Under the pieces are notes generated by a model that worked only from the letters and a program-made list of their open reading frames with translations, was not told where the DNA came from and ran no database searches. From an uncultured Eubacteriales bacterium (GTDB lineage: Bacteria; Bacillota; Clostridia; Christensenellales; Aristaeellaceae): a stretch of DNA of 64,000 nucleotides. The stretch's first letter is position 1, and each line of letters starts with the position of its first letter. A program made the translations under genes and the position numbers. Below, one piece after another: positions 15,758-25,379 of the stretch. Location: assembly GCA_900315315.1 (NCBI GenBank), contig OMYT01000007.1, positions 1-64,000 on the forward strand, read 5' to 3'.

Positions 15758-18700
15758 ATGAACAAACCCTACAGCGGGAATTCGAAGCCTTTTGTGTTGG
15801 CGCTGTTCTCGGAGAAGGATACCGAGAAAGTGACGCCGGTGCTGGAAGCACTGGAGAAGAAAGGCCTGACGCTTTGCGGACAGGACGGGCACGCCACGGA
15901 GAAACAGGCGAAGAAGGCCTGCACGACGATTGCGTTCCTGTCGGAAAACTTTGCGAAGGATGAGCAAAAGCAACAGGTGTTCTTCACGGCGGACGCGGCG
16001 CGGATGCCGATCATCCCGGTGAAGCTGGACGACGCGAAGCAGCCGGAAGTGCTGGAACGGTCAATCATGGCGAAAAACGCGATTATGGCGGGACGCTACA
16101 GCACGGAAGAACTGGCTACGCGCATCGCCGGGGCAGAAAGCCTGAAGGCCCCGGCACTGACAAAAGCACAGAAGAACGGGAGCCGGCTGCGGCTGGGCGT
16201 GATCCTCGGTGTTGCAGTAATCGCGCTGGCCTTCGCGGGCCTGTATATCGCAGACCAGCAGATGGGCCTGGGCATCCTGATCCCGACGCCGACCCCGACG
16301 GCTTCACCGACGCCGACCCCGACGCCTACTCCGACACCCACACCTACACCGACGCCGACCCCGACGCCTACCCCCACACCGACGCCGACGCCGACCCCCA
16401 CGCCAACGCCGACACCGACACCTACTCCGACACCTACGCCAACACCGACCCCGACACCTACACCAACTCCGACACCAACCCCTACGCCGACGCCGACACC
16501 GAGCCCGACACCCACACCCATCGTGGACCCGCTGCTGACGGAGGCATACGGGTTTACGGACGGCGATCTGCAGAAAATCGAATGTATCGTGATCCTTGGC
16601 GACCGGTTTATGTATTACACGCAAGAAAACTGGCTTAATGAATACGGGCACTGGCCCAATGTTGACGATTTCGCGGAGCAGAGCTATCAGGCGGGAAACA
16701 CCAAATGGTACTCCAAGGAAGACGGCAGCGAGATACAAACCTACAAGTGGGACGATCTGAGCTTTCTTGCGCTGATGCCGAACGTCCACTCTCTGAACAT
16801 TACGCAGGCTGAGATCGGGAGTATACCGGATCTGCCTGATTCTGTATGGAAACAGCTGGAGAACGTGAGCATTCAGGACTGCACGCTGCGGGATCTGAAC
16901 TGGCTGAAGGGCAGCAATCTGCGGGAATTCCAGATCTGGGGTCCGCAGAACGACCTTGACCTGACACCGCTGAACGAATGCCCAAGATTAAACAATCTTT
17001 TCATCAGATTCGAAGACACGACCAACATTAACCTGTCCAGGCTTGCACCGAAGAAGCTGAAATATCTGCATCTGGACGCAGGTGCATTTCTGCGGGAAGC
17101 ACGGCTGGACGGACTGAAGGAATGCAGTGAGCTGCGGGAAGTGAGCCTGGACATGATCCCGCAGCTGCGAAGCATCGCTTTCCTGGAAGGAACCACCGGA
17201 CTGCAGCAGCTTCATCTCAGCAATCTCGGCATTTCCGACCTGAGTCCGATTGCGAACAGCAAGGGAAGCCTGTACAGCTTCCAGGCAGACGACTGCCGGA
17301 GTCTCCATGATTTCAGCCCTCTGGCGGAGTGCACCAATATGGTTGACATCCATCTGGGCGGATGGAGAGAATGGCGGGATGTATCCTTCCTATACAACAT
17401 GAAGGGGCTGAAAAGCGTAAGTATTTTCAGCGTGGATCTGCCAAACCTGGATTTCATTCAAAACATGAACCAGAGCGGGGAAGCGATCGGCGTGACCGTG
17501 CACGGAAGGGTTCGCGACTGGTCCGCACTGGCAGAGGTAAAGAATTATAACTATTTAGACCTTCGGTCAGATGACCGCGACTTCTCCCAAATTGCGCCGT
17601 ATCTGGAAGGGTGCAGCGTCCGAGAATTGACGTTAAATAATTTTGATAATCTTGATTTCACACAACTGCCGAAGGTGACCATTGAACTGCATATTCAGGA
17701 AGGGAACGGAAACCGCGACCTGAGCGGGATGACCGGGCTGACGGTGGGCAAGCTGACCCTGGAGGATCTGCAGGATCTGGAATCACTGAACGGCCTGGAG
17801 ACTGCCTTTGCGGATGGCAACCGCCCCCAGCTGGTGATTATGGGCTGTCCGCGGCTGACAGACTGGAGCGCGCTGGAGAAGAAGAAGCTGAGCTGGCTGA
17901 ACCTGACCGGTGTGTATACACTGCCGGACCTCAGCAAAGCCGAGATCTCCGGACTGCGGCTGGAAGGCCTGGACTGGATCGAGGATCTGAGTATCCTGGA
18001 CGGGCTGGACGCGAAGCAATATTACAGCAGCATCGAGCTGGCTGCCTTGCCGGTGACGATCGACATCTCCCCGGTGCGCAGGCTGCAGGGAAACATCCTG
18101 AAGGTGCAGCCGGAATTCCGGGAACTGGCCCAGTCCATCGTGGATGAGGGACGGTTCTACCGCCTGGAGATCGAGTATCCGGAAGGCGGATGGGAACCCT
18201 GGAACGGAGAAGTGAAGCTGAAGAACCTGGAGGAACTGGACCGGCTGCCGATCGCAGCGCTGAAGCATGTGAAAAACCTGGCACTGGCCGGGGACCGGAT
18301 CGTGGACTGGGACAAATATGATCTATGGGAGCGGTGGGACAACGACCGCCGTCACATGATCCTTTACGACAAGGAAACGGATGAGGAGATTCCGGTCCAG
18401 ACCGGAACGCTGACCGATCTCACCCGGCTTCAGAACCTGACCGGACTGGAAGAACTTGAGATCTGCGAACAGCCGCTGACGAGCCTGGAAGGCATCGACG
18501 GGATGCTGGATCTGCGGAGAATTAACCTGAAGTGCTGCTATCAGCTGGAGGACATTTCCAAAATGTTCACGCTGGAAAAGATTCAGCAGATTGAACTGAT
18601 CAGCGCTCCCGTCCATTCCATCCAGGGAATCCAGAATCTGTCGTCGCTGCGGAAACTGGCACTGCACCAGACGGAGGTAACGGATCTCTCCCCGCTGGCG

Positions 18701-21331
18701 GAATGCGACCTGACGGAAGCATACAGGGAGGACGGGCTGACACTGGAAATGTATGGCGGAGACCCGATCGATGCGACGCCACTGGAGAGCATCCGGAAGT
18801 TTGACAATGTGCAGACAAGCAACGACTGGTATCCCGGATGGCTTGCGCACATGCAGAACGCGGAAGTCAACACCCTGAACATGAACGATTTCCATGATAA
18901 GCAGATCACCGATCTGACATTCCTCGGGAGTGTGAAGGTGCGGAACCTGCGGATTGACAGTTTCCCGTATCTGAAGTCCCTGCACGGACTGGAGGAAATG
19001 CTGGAAGACGGATGCCTTGAGCAACTGGAGATTCTGGGCTGCCCGCGGCTGGCGGATTTCAGCGCGCTGGAAGGAAAACGGCTGGAGCAGCTGTGGTTAT
19101 ACGGGACCTATACAGTGCCGGAAATGACGAACCTGGATATTGGGACCCTGCGATTGGAGCAGCTGGACTGGGTTACGGATCTGGGCATTCTGGACAGCCT
19201 GCCGGAAGACAAGGAGATCAGCCTCGAGCTGGCACAGATGGAGCAGCTGAAGGATCTGAGTCCGCTGAAACGACTGAAGGCAGGGAAGCAGATTGCCGTA
19301 CCGGAGAACCTGCTGACGCAGGCGAAGACGCTGGTCAGGAACGGAAGCTTCCAGGGGGCTTCGATCGCGGACGAGGACGGCTGGGGCGTGAGCGACAGAA
19401 ACTTCAGCCTGCAGAGCTGGGAGGAGCTGGACGAGCTGCCGGACAGCGTGCTGGCCCGGATCGAGAGCATTTACCTGGCCGGAGACACGCTGTATGACGG
19501 CAGCCAGTACGACATCAACGAAGAATGGGACTGGAACGGACAGAACAATATCCGGACCCTGATGCTGCATCATTTTGACACGGACAGCCGGACACCCGTC
19601 GAAACGGGCACGATGAAGGATCTGAGCAGGCTGAGCCGGATGACGGGGCTGAAGGAACTGGTGATCTGCTGCCAGCCGCTGACCTCGCTGGACGGCATTG
19701 AGAATATGACGAAACTGGAGCGGGTTGAGATCCAGCAGGCACCGGGAATGAAGGATATCGGGCCGCTGCAAGGGCTGGAAAACCTGCAATGGCTGACGCT
19801 GCGGGAGATCGGGGCGGAAGATTACAATGCGCTCGGGAAACTGAAGAAACTGCAGGAGATCAGGCTGTATGACGACATGAAGGATATCTCGTTCCTTAGG
19901 GATTTGGATTTCAGCCACGCATATCAAAACGGCGGCCTAAGCCTGTATCTGAATACAGTGGATGAAACCGACCTGAGCCCGTTGGATGGTATTCGGGAAT
20001 ATGACTGGCTGCAGCTGGACGGGGGCAAGGCAAACTGGCTGCAGCATGTACAGAACGCGAAGGTGCGCCAGCTGACGATCAACGACATAAATGAAGAATT
20101 CACGGCGGATATGCTGCCGGAAGTGACGGAACGGCTGGAATTCCACAGCGTGAGGAAACTGAAGGATCTGAACGGGCTGAAAGGTCCGGGACCGAGAACG
20201 ATCCAGCTGGACAGCCTGCCAGCGATGATAAGCCTGAAGGGATTGGAGAGCCTGGACAACCTGCGGGAACTGGAACTTTGCAGCCTGCCGAAACTGACGG
20301 ACTGGAGCGCGCTGGACGGAAAGAAGCTTGATTCCATCAAGGTATGCGGCAATATGGTCTTCCTGCCGGAGGAACTGAAGCAGCAGGTGCAGCAGGCGGA
20401 GCAATGGGACGGCTGGTGGAACAACAACGCGGACTTCCAGGCGGACAGCATCGAAGAACTGCAGAGTCTGCCGGACGAACTGCTGGCAAGCATAGAGCGG
20501 CTGCAGATCTTCGGGGACCAGGTATACGACTGGGACAATTACGGCCTGGATAACCGGTGGGATGACAAGAAGAGAAAAGATGTTCCTTATCTGAATGACT
20601 ACGAGACCGGGGAGGAAACTCCGCTGGAGCCGGGTACGGGGATCGACCTGAGCTTCCTGAACAAGATGACGGGGCTGAAAGAACTGATCCTCGGCGCTCA
20701 GCCGATCACGGATCTGGAGGCTGTGCGGCCACTGAAGCAGCTGAACTATCTGAACGTGAAATTCTGCGAGAACCTGCAGGATATTTCCGCCGTGGCGGAT
20801 CTGCCGGAGCTTGAGCGGCTGAGCCTGGAATTGTCGGGAATCAAGTCGATCGAGGGAATCGGCGGGTTGAAGAAACTGAAGGAGTTGAACCTTAACGGGA
20901 CGGACATCACAGACCTGAGCCCGCTGAATGAATGTGACTTTTCCTACGGCGAGGAGAACGGAGGAATTAATCTCCAGCTCGGCATAGACACACAAAAAAC
21001 CAAGGACTGGTCTGTACTGGAAAAAATCAGGAATTATGAGTGGCTTAATCTGAACAATGCAGACGCCAAAAAATGGATGGAGCATGTCAGCGGCGCACAG
21101 ATCAGGGGCATTTTTAACAACGGATTCAAAAACCAGAAGCAATTTGAGGAATTCCTGGACGCCCATCCGGAGATTGAGCAACTGCATATCCAGTGGGATC
21201 AGCAGATCACGGATCTTACGAAAGTGCTAGAACTTCCGAATCTCCGCTATCTGAGGATTTCCAACAATATGAAGAAGGCAATCAAGAGCCTGGAGGGGAA
21301 GGAGTATTCTTTCCAACTGGAAATTGAATAA
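15758..21331 (+). CDS. Giant TIR-like / Thr-Pro linker / multi-LRR surface protein
   Basis: Third paralogue, 1857 residues. Residues about 9-120 are a diverged TIR-like domain ([46 protein letters not shown]); the catalytic glutamate position is Val. One membrane helix (about 146-167) follows KNGSRLR, so the N-terminus should be inside. Residues 176-254 are the Thr-Pro linker. The remaining 1600 residues are leucine-rich repeats of the LxxLxLxxTxVxDLSPL type (internalin-like), organised in four large super-repeats, each opening with LxxIxxxxxxGDxxYDxxxY-WD (near nucleotides 16560, 18244, 19435, 20466) and followed by [27 protein letters not shown]. No LPxTG or S-layer anchor is present; the N-terminal helix is the only anchor. 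ATG 15758 has GGTGGAGG 9 bases upstream. Confidence 0.87.
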   Translation: MNKPYSGNSKPFVLALFSEKDTEKVTPVLEALEKKGLTLCGQDGHATEKQAKKACTTIAFLSENFAKDEQKQQVFFTADAARMPIIPVKLDDAKQPEVLERSIMAKNAIMAGRYSTEELATRIAGAESLKAPALTKAQKNGSRLRLGVILGVAVIALAFAGLYIADQQMGLGILIPTPTPTASPTPTPTPTPTPTPTPTPTPTPTPTPTPTPTPTPTPTPTPTPTPTPTPTPTPTPTPTPTPTPTPTPSPTPTPIVDPLLTEAYGFTDGDLQKIECIVILGDRFMYYTQENWLNEYGHWPNVDDFAEQSYQAGNTKWYSKEDGSEIQTYKWDDLSFLALMPNVHSLNITQAEIGSIPDLPDSVWKQLENVSIQDCTLRDLNWLKGSNLREFQIWGPQNDLDLTPLNECPRLNNLFIRFEDTTNINLSRLAPKKLKYLHLDAGAFLREARLDGLKECSELREVSLDMIPQLRSIAFLEGTTGLQQLHLSNLGISDLSPIANSKGSLYSFQADDCRSLHDFSPLAECTNMVDIHLGGWREWRDVSFLYNMKGLKSVSIFSVDLPNLDFIQNMNQSGEAIGVTVHGRVRDWSALAEVKNYNYLDLRSDDRDFSQIAPYLEGCSVRELTLNNFDNLDFTQLPKVTIELHIQEGNGNRDLSGMTGLTVGKLTLEDLQDLESLNGLETAFADGNRPQLVIMGCPRLTDWSALEKKKLSWLNLTGVYTLPDLSKAEISGLRLEGLDWIEDLSILDGLDAKQYYSSIELAALPVTIDISPVRRLQGNILKVQPEFRELAQSIVDEGRFYRLEIEYPEGGWEPWNGEVKLKNLEELDRLPIAALKHVKNLALAGDRIVDWDKYDLWERWDNDRRHMILYDKETDEEIPVQTGTLTDLTRLQNLTGLEELEICEQPLTSLEGIDGMLDLRRINLKCCYQLEDISKMFTLEKIQQIELISAPVHSIQGIQNLSSLRKLALHQTEVTDLSPLAECDLTEAYREDGLTLEMYGGDPIDATPLESIRKFDNVQTSNDWYPGWLAHMQNAEVNTLNMNDFHDKQITDLTFLGSVKVRNLRIDSFPYLKSLHGLEEMLEDGCLEQLEILGCPRLADFSALEGKRLEQLWLYGTYTVPEMTNLDIGTLRLEQLDWVTDLGILDSLPEDKEISLELAQMEQLKDLSPLKRLKAGKQIAVPENLLTQAKTLVRNGSFQGASIADEDGWGVSDRNFSLQSWEELDELPDSVLARIESIYLAGDTLYDGSQYDINEEWDWNGQNNIRTLMLHHFDTDSRTPVETGTMKDLSRLSRMTGLKELVICCQPLTSLDGIENMTKLERVEIQQAPGMKDIGPLQGLENLQWLTLREIGAEDYNALGKLKKLQEIRLYDDMKDISFLRDLDFSHAYQNGGLSLYLNTVDETDLSPLDGIREYDWLQLDGGKANWLQHVQNAKVRQLTINDINEEFTADMLPEVTERLEFHSVRKLKDLNGLKGPGPRTIQLDSLPAMISLKGLESLDNLRELELCSLPKLTDWSALDGKKLDSIKVCGNMVFLPEELKQQVQQAEQWDGWWNNNADFQADSIEELQSLPDELLASIERLQIFGDQVYDWDNYGLDNRWDDKKRKDVPYLNDYETGEETPLEPGTGIDLSFLNKMTGLKELILGAQPITDLEAVRPLKQLNYLNVKFCENLQDISAVADLPELERLSLELSGIKSIEGIGGLKKLKELNLNGTDITDLSPLNECDFSYGEENGGINLQLGIDTQKTKDWSVLEKIRNYEWLNLNNADAKKWMEHVSGAQIRGIFNNGFKNQKQFEEFLDAHPEIEQLHIQWDQQITDLTKVLELPNLRYLRISNNMKKAIKSLEGKEYSFQLEIE

Positions 21332-21333
21332 AT

Positions 21334-21364
21334 CAGGGGGGCCGATCGCCCCCTGAACCTCTTC
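21334..21364 (+). repeat. Intergenic repeat with shortened loop
   Basis: CAGGGGG...CCCCCTG stem around a core that has lost most of the TTTCC (GGCCGATCG remains), then AACCTCTTC. It follows the stop of the giant LRR gene by two bases. Confidence 0.75.
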
Positions 21365-21411
21365 AACAATATGTTTTTTGATTTAGAAGAAATGAGATAC
21401 GAGAAAAAAGT

Positions 21412-23010
21412 ATGAAAAACGAAAACAAAATTCCGTTGTTGGTCGGGGTGACCGGACATATTGATCTGCGGGAAGCAGACCGGGATGCACTGCTGCAGGC
21501 GGTGATAGGTGAACTGAAGAGACTGCGGGAAACATATCTTCACACGCCGCTGAAGATGCTGAACAGCCTGGCGGCGGGTGCGGATCTGCTGTGCGCGGAT
21601 GTTGCGGAGGCACTGGGAATTCCGCTGATCGCGGCTCTGCCGATGGAGACAGCCGAATATGAGAAGGACTTCAGCCCGCAGGAACTGGAACACTTCCGTC
21701 ATCATCTGAGCCGGGCGGAGAGCGTATTTGTCGCGCCAGGCGCGGAAGCGGAAACGGGAGAAAGACGAGACTTCGCCTACCGGCAGGCCGGGATCTATGT
21801 AGTGGAGCACGCGCATCTGCTGCTGGCCCTGTGGGACGGGAAAGAGAATCCCTCGGCCCGGGCAGGGACGGCAGCCACGGTGGAATTTGCGCTGAAAGGA
21901 AACTGGGAACCGGAACAGGGGATCCCGGTCAGTTCCGCCGGGAATACGGCGGTGATCCATATCCTGACGCCGAGACGGGACATGCCGGCGGAAGGCGCAG
22001 GGGAAACCCGGAGAATCGCGGATGAGGAAATGTGGGATACCCTGATGGCCCGAACCGAGGAATTCAATATACTGGCAGCTGAAATACCGGAGGCAGAGGA
22101 ACATATGCTGCCTGAATCGGATGAGAGCGATGCTGTGCTTCAACAGCTGGAAGCCCTTTACAACGCAGCAGACAAACTCAGCCTGCAATTTGCCCGGCAG
22201 TTTCGCAAGGCTCTGGCGATGCTGGCGCTGGCCGGGACGGTGCTGACCTTTGCCTTCCTGCTGTACGACGAGGGAAGCATGGTCCCGATGATCCTGGTAT
22301 GCGGCGCGGCACTGCTGTACGCTTTTTACTGTTACCGGCAGACCACAAAGAGCGAATGCCACCGGAAGTATATCGAATACCGGGCACTGGCGGAAACACT
22401 GCGGGTCCAGATGTATCTGCGCTACGCGGGCAGCCGGCTCGAGGTTCAGCGGCTGATGAACTGGAGCCAGCAGCAGGAGACCGCGTGGATTCTTTGCACC
22501 ATCTGCGCATTGAACGGGGCTCCGCAGCCGGAGAAAAAGCGGGATATTCTGAACTGCTGGGTGGAAGAACAGAGGAACTATCATTGCCAGGCCGGGAAGA
22601 AGACTGCCGGTCAGCTGGAAAAGAATGACAGGGTGCTGGGGATCGCCATGAAGATCAGCATCCTGACCTATGTGGTCACCCTGATCTACGAGTTTTTATT
22701 TGGCGGGCTGGGTTTACGGCCTCTGGTGTCCCTTCGCGATCCGGAGCAAGGCCGGACGCTGATCAAAATCGTGCTGGGGACACTGTCCGCCGGTACGCTG
22801 TTCATGGCAAATTATTACGGGAAGATGAGCCTGCGGCGCGTTACGACAGACCACGCAAAGATGGCAAAATTCTATGAAAAAGCAGCGGATCAACTGACCC
22901 GCTGCGGACAGAATGAGCATATTCTGGAGGCGTTGGCCCGGGAAGAACTGGCAGAGAACGGAAACTGGTGTTCCTACCAGAAAGATAACGCGCCGGAATT
23001 AAATTTTTAA
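21412..23010 (+). CDS. SLOG-domain protein fused to SLATT-like membrane domain
   Basis: A 532-residue protein 80 bases after the TIR/LRR set, same strand. Residues 8-190 look like a SLOG-type Rossmann fold: LLVGVTGHIDLREAD (nucleotide-loop region), KMLNSLAAGADLLCADVAEALGIPLIAALPM, VVEHAHLLLALWDG. SLOG domains bind or process nucleotide signals; the SLOG domain of Thoeris ThsA senses a TIR-made ADP-ribose isomer. Residues 264-310 are two membrane helices followed by KYIEYRALAETLRVQMYLRYAG, the helical motif typical of SLATT (SMODS/SLOG-associating 2TM effector) domains. Two further hydrophobic segments lie near residues 410-430 and 450-468. SLATT proteins are thought to form pores that kill the cell. 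Sensor plus pore makes it the likely effector of the TIR proteins (inference). Confidence 0.8.
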   Translation: MKNENKIPLLVGVTGHIDLREADRDALLQAVIGELKRLRETYLHTPLKMLNSLAAGADLLCADVAEALGIPLIAALPMETAEYEKDFSPQELEHFRHHLSRAESVFVAPGAEAETGERRDFAYRQAGIYVVEHAHLLLALWDGKENPSARAGTAATVEFALKGNWEPEQGIPVSSAGNTAVIHILTPRRDMPAEGAGETRRIADEEMWDTLMARTEEFNILAAEIPEAEEHMLPESDESDAVLQQLEALYNAADKLSLQFARQFRKALAMLALAGTVLTFAFLLYDEGSMVPMILVCGAALLYAFYCYRQTTKSECHRKYIEYRALAETLRVQMYLRYAGSRLEVQRLMNWSQQQETAWILCTICALNGAPQPEKKRDILNCWVEEQRNYHCQAGKKTAGQLEKNDRVLGIAMKISILTYVVTLIYEFLFGGLGLRPLVSLRDPEQGRTLIKIVLGTLSAGTLFMANYYGKMSLRRVTTDHAKMAKFYEKAADQLTRCGQNEHILEALAREELAENGNWCSYQKDNAPELNF

Positions 23011-23040
23011 GGAGCTTTCCGACAGATTCGGACTCTTCGG
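23011..23040 (+). repeat. Degenerate intergenic repeat between convergent genes
   Basis: GGAGCTTTCCGACAGATTCGGACTCTTCGG follows the TAA of the SLOG gene in thirty bases and ends exactly at the stop of the convergent HD gene. The core and CTTCGG end are kept; the stem is eroded. Confidence 0.7.
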
Positions 23041-25089
23041 TTAATCTTTCCCGAGCTGGTAGATCCGCAGACCGTCATATTTGCGGAGAAGCTTCAGCAT
23101 GCTGTTGAAGGGGAGCCAGTCCTTGCCCTGGTCTTCCGGGGAGAGCGTCTCATAATGAGACAGGATCTCTTCTTCGGAAGCATCGATGTTCAGGGTCAGC
23201 TTATGGCGGCGAAGCTGCTCGCGGAGAGCTTTGCGCTCAGCTTTCTCTTTCTCCTTGGGCCCAAGAATGAGCAGCGTCTCGTATTCATCGCCATACCGCC
23301 AGCCTGCGAGCTGATGATCCCGAACCCAGCGGGCATGTTCCATGGGAGCGAAGACGCTGGTCATTTCAGAAGTGAACGCTTTCAGAACATCAAAGTCTAC
23401 GGGTTTATCTGTATAGAAGCAATCAATGACATTCAGATAGCGGGCGAAGCTGCGGACCTGGTTGATATTCAGAAGCTTATATTCCAGAGAAAGTTCGTTA
23501 AACTCCTTCTCAAGCTGCTCAACGGGAATTTCATCCTCACGGCCCTGATAGTTATAGCGGGCATTGAGTGCAACGGCAAAGTCGTAAATGTGCAGGAAGC
23601 TGCTGTTGGACAGATAGGTATGCTTGACTTTCCTGTTTACGGGCTTCAGATCCGAATCCACATAAAGCGGGAAGCCGGTAAGATCCACGATGCTTTCAAT
23701 ATCTTTGCGGAAACGCTGTTCCTTGGCGGCGGTATCACTGTAATCCTTGAGGCGAGGGGCTTTGGATCCGTCGTTTTTTTCTTCCCAGGCAAAGTATTCT
23801 TTCCAGAAATCGTGGATTTTCTTCTTTTCCTCTATGTCATAGTGATAGACGCTGTGAATGGAGTTATGGGAGAAGTGGAAATCAGCGCCCAGGGGATGCA
23901 GCTCAGTGCGGGAGTTGCGGCCGTAAGCGGTTCTGTCCCAACATTGCAGTTCATCGCAGAGCATCAGGAGCCAGGCTAAAGGATGGAGTTCCTTTTTAAA
24001 GGGATCTTTTTTCTTTTCAGGATCCTTATAGAAGGCAATCGCGAACTTATACAAACTGTTGTGCAGCATGATCGCTGTCAAAGCGTCCACATGGGCGTTG
24101 GTCAGATCTCCCGTATCCGGCAGGGAAACCATTTCCTGATAAAGCCGGCAAGCGCTGAAGAAGGCATGATCCATGAAATAACCATTTTTCTCCGGATGAG
24201 TCGGCTTGCTCTCAATGACTTTGAGCAGACGGCTTTCGGAGATTCTGTACGCCTTGCCAAGATGCAGGAAGATTCCGTGGGCCAGAAGGTCACATACGGA
24301 AGAAAAACGGCGACCATACAGGACTTCCAGCCGATCGTTTTCTTTATCGGCGATGGCCGTGAACTGTTCCAGATCATGGTAGGCAATATAGAGGAGACCG
24401 GGCGCCCTCTTCTTCCGATCGATTTCGAAGTAGGAGATGACCTGTTCGAAGGGAATCTCGAAGGGATAACCGATATCATGGAACAGGGCAGTCAGCCCCC
24501 AGAACTTCAGGAAGAAGGCTGCAGCGGCCGGACCGTCATCCGGATCAAGCGCATAGAAATTGATAAATGCTTTCCGGAAATCAGCATACATCTCATAAAT
24601 CGCCAGACCCAGGGCAAAGACATAGACCGAGTGAGAGTAATGATCCCGGTGCTTCATGAGCAGGGAGGAAGCATTGGATTCGAACTCGGAGAGAAGCTCC
24701 ACCATGCTCTGGGAACGGCCGTATTCGCCAACGAACATTTCCAGGTAAGCATAATAAACGGTATAGGCATCTTCCGCCACGCCGGAATCGATGAACTTGC
24801 CGAGTTCATTTTTCAGGCAGAGCCGGTCGATATCCATCTGCATATTGTAGGGAATCTGGTTCGGGCAGAGAGAAGTGCCAAGGTACTGACCGGTCTCCTC
24901 TTCCTCCTTCTCCTTTTCAGCGCTGAAGCGCAGACCCACGCAGCGTTTTTCCAAAAAACGAAGGGCAGCCGACTTAAGGTCTGTGCCTGTTTCTTCGTCG
25001 GGGAATAACGGCGGAGGGAAGGGACCGATGTCAGTGTGGAAACGCTCGGCATTCTTTTGTCTCATGGCTTCGATGGCGGTGTAACTCAT
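23041..25089 (-). CDS. HD-domain protein with C-terminal RyR domain
   Basis: Start at 25089 has AAAGGAG seven bases upstream; the frame extends further but only through repeat sequence. The 682-residue protein has an HD-type hydrolase core: His in DHYSHSVYVFAL (about 153), the HD pair in ALFHDIGYPFE (204-205), LLAHGIFLHLG, and Asp in PLAWLLMLCDELQCWDR. HD enzymes cleave phosphate or nucleotide esters. Near residues 580-601 the sequence MEHARWVRDHQLAGWRYGDE is a clear RyR (ryanodine-receptor-repeat) motif, a domain that in bacteria accompanies TIR, SLOG and SLATT proteins and is thought to recognise nucleotide-derived ligands. It converges on the SLOG gene with 30 bases between stops. It may degrade or sense the TIR signal; that is inference. 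No membrane segment. Confidence 0.78.
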   Translation of the reverse strand: MSYTAIEAMRQKNAERFHTDIGPFPPPLFPDEETGTDLKSAALRFLEKRCVGLRFSAEKEKEEEETGQYLGTSLCPNQIPYNMQMDIDRLCLKNELGKFIDSGVAEDAYTVYYAYLEMFVGEYGRSQSMVELLSEFESNASSLLMKHRDHYSHSVYVFALGLAIYEMYADFRKAFINFYALDPDDGPAAAAFFLKFWGLTALFHDIGYPFEIPFEQVISYFEIDRKKRAPGLLYIAYHDLEQFTAIADKENDRLEVLYGRRFSSVCDLLAHGIFLHLGKAYRISESRLLKVIESKPTHPEKNGYFMDHAFFSACRLYQEMVSLPDTGDLTNAHVDALTAIMLHNSLYKFAIAFYKDPEKKKDPFKKELHPLAWLLMLCDELQCWDRTAYGRNSRTELHPLGADFHFSHNSIHSVYHYDIEEKKKIHDFWKEYFAWEEKNDGSKAPRLKDYSDTAAKEQRFRKDIESIVDLTGFPLYVDSDLKPVNRKVKHTYLSNSSFLHIYDFAVALNARYNYQGREDEIPVEQLEKEFNELSLEYKLLNINQVRSFARYLNVIDCFYTDKPVDFDVLKAFTSEMTSVFAPMEHARWVRDHQLAGWRYGDEYETLLILGPKEKEKAERKALREQLRRHKLTLNIDASEEEILSHYETLSPEDQGKDWLPFNSMLKLLRKYDGLRIYQLGKD

Positions 25090-25100
25090 AAGCAACTCCT

Positions 25101-25227
25101 TTCGCGCTTCCGGCGCGACCAGGGCTTTCCGATCACCCTGGATCTTCGATATTAGTAATAGAGGCTCTGCACTTGCTGTGCGGGCGGAATTCAAAGAGCT
25201 TTCCGATCACCCTTTGGAAACCTTCGG
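25101..25227 (+). repeat. Two intergenic repeat copies in a divergent promoter region
   Basis: First copy (25101-25148): CGCGC-TTCC-GGCGCG hairpin, then CCAGGGCTTTCCGATCACCCTGG and ATCTTCG. Second copy (25191-25227): CAAAGAGCTTTCCGATCACCCTTTGG, AAACCTTCGG. Both keep the same orientation as all others in the window although they lie upstream of both flanking genes, in the leader of the HD-RyR gene read antisense. Confidence 0.8.
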
Positions 25228-25266
25228 GGACAATGTATGAGTTTGGGAACGGGATTTATCATTACC

Positions 25267-25294
25267 ATCATATCACAGATATCCGGAAAAACAA
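25267..25294 (-). promoter_or_regulatory. Probable promoter of the HD-RyR gene
   Basis: On the minus strand TTGTTT (25289-25294), a 16-base spacer and TATGAT (25267-25272). The leader to the start codon would be about 170 bases and includes the repeat copies. Confidence 0.4.
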
Positions 25295-25295
25295 A

Positions 25296-25324
25296 TTGAT
25301 TTTTTGGGAGAGTTGGCGTATTGT
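25296..25324 (+). promoter_or_regulatory. Probable promoter of the ABC exporter genes
   Basis: TTGATT (25296-25301), a 17-base spacer and TATTGT (25319-25324), back to back with the minus-strand promoter. Confidence 0.45.
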
Positions 25325-25379
25325 TGATGCTGTACGAACATGTTGATGAGAGATCCTTTACGAAAGCGGGGAAATTCCT

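Larger units (their letters stand above)
13750..16519 (+). repeat. Three Thr-Pro codon microsatellites (13750-13944, 14796-15044, 16283-16519)
   Basis: Each TIR gene contains a tract of alternating ACN-CCN codons, mostly CCGACG and CCGACA hexamers with occasional AGC-CCG. Lengths are about 65, 83 and 79 codons. They encode extended, probably O-glycosylated linkers like those that cross the Gram-positive wall. At the DNA level they are hexanucleotide repeats that can change length by slippage in multiples of six without shifting frame. Long Gly-Val open frames on the opposite strand are artefacts of the repeat. Confidence 0.9.

Noticed and set aside
13750-16519. CRISPR-like array
   Set aside because: The repeats are contiguous hexamers inside coding frames without spacers. 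No CRISPR array or cas gene was found in the window.
14321-16521. Long Gly-Val-repeat open frames on the minus strand opposite the TIR genes
   Set aside because: They are the complement of the Thr-Pro codon tracts, have no ribosome binding sites and overlap proteins with clear domains.
13189-25089. Classical Thoeris or CBASS system
   Set aside because: There is no SIR2-containing ThsA, no macro-domain protein and no CD-NTase. The domain set overlaps with these systems but the architecture differs.
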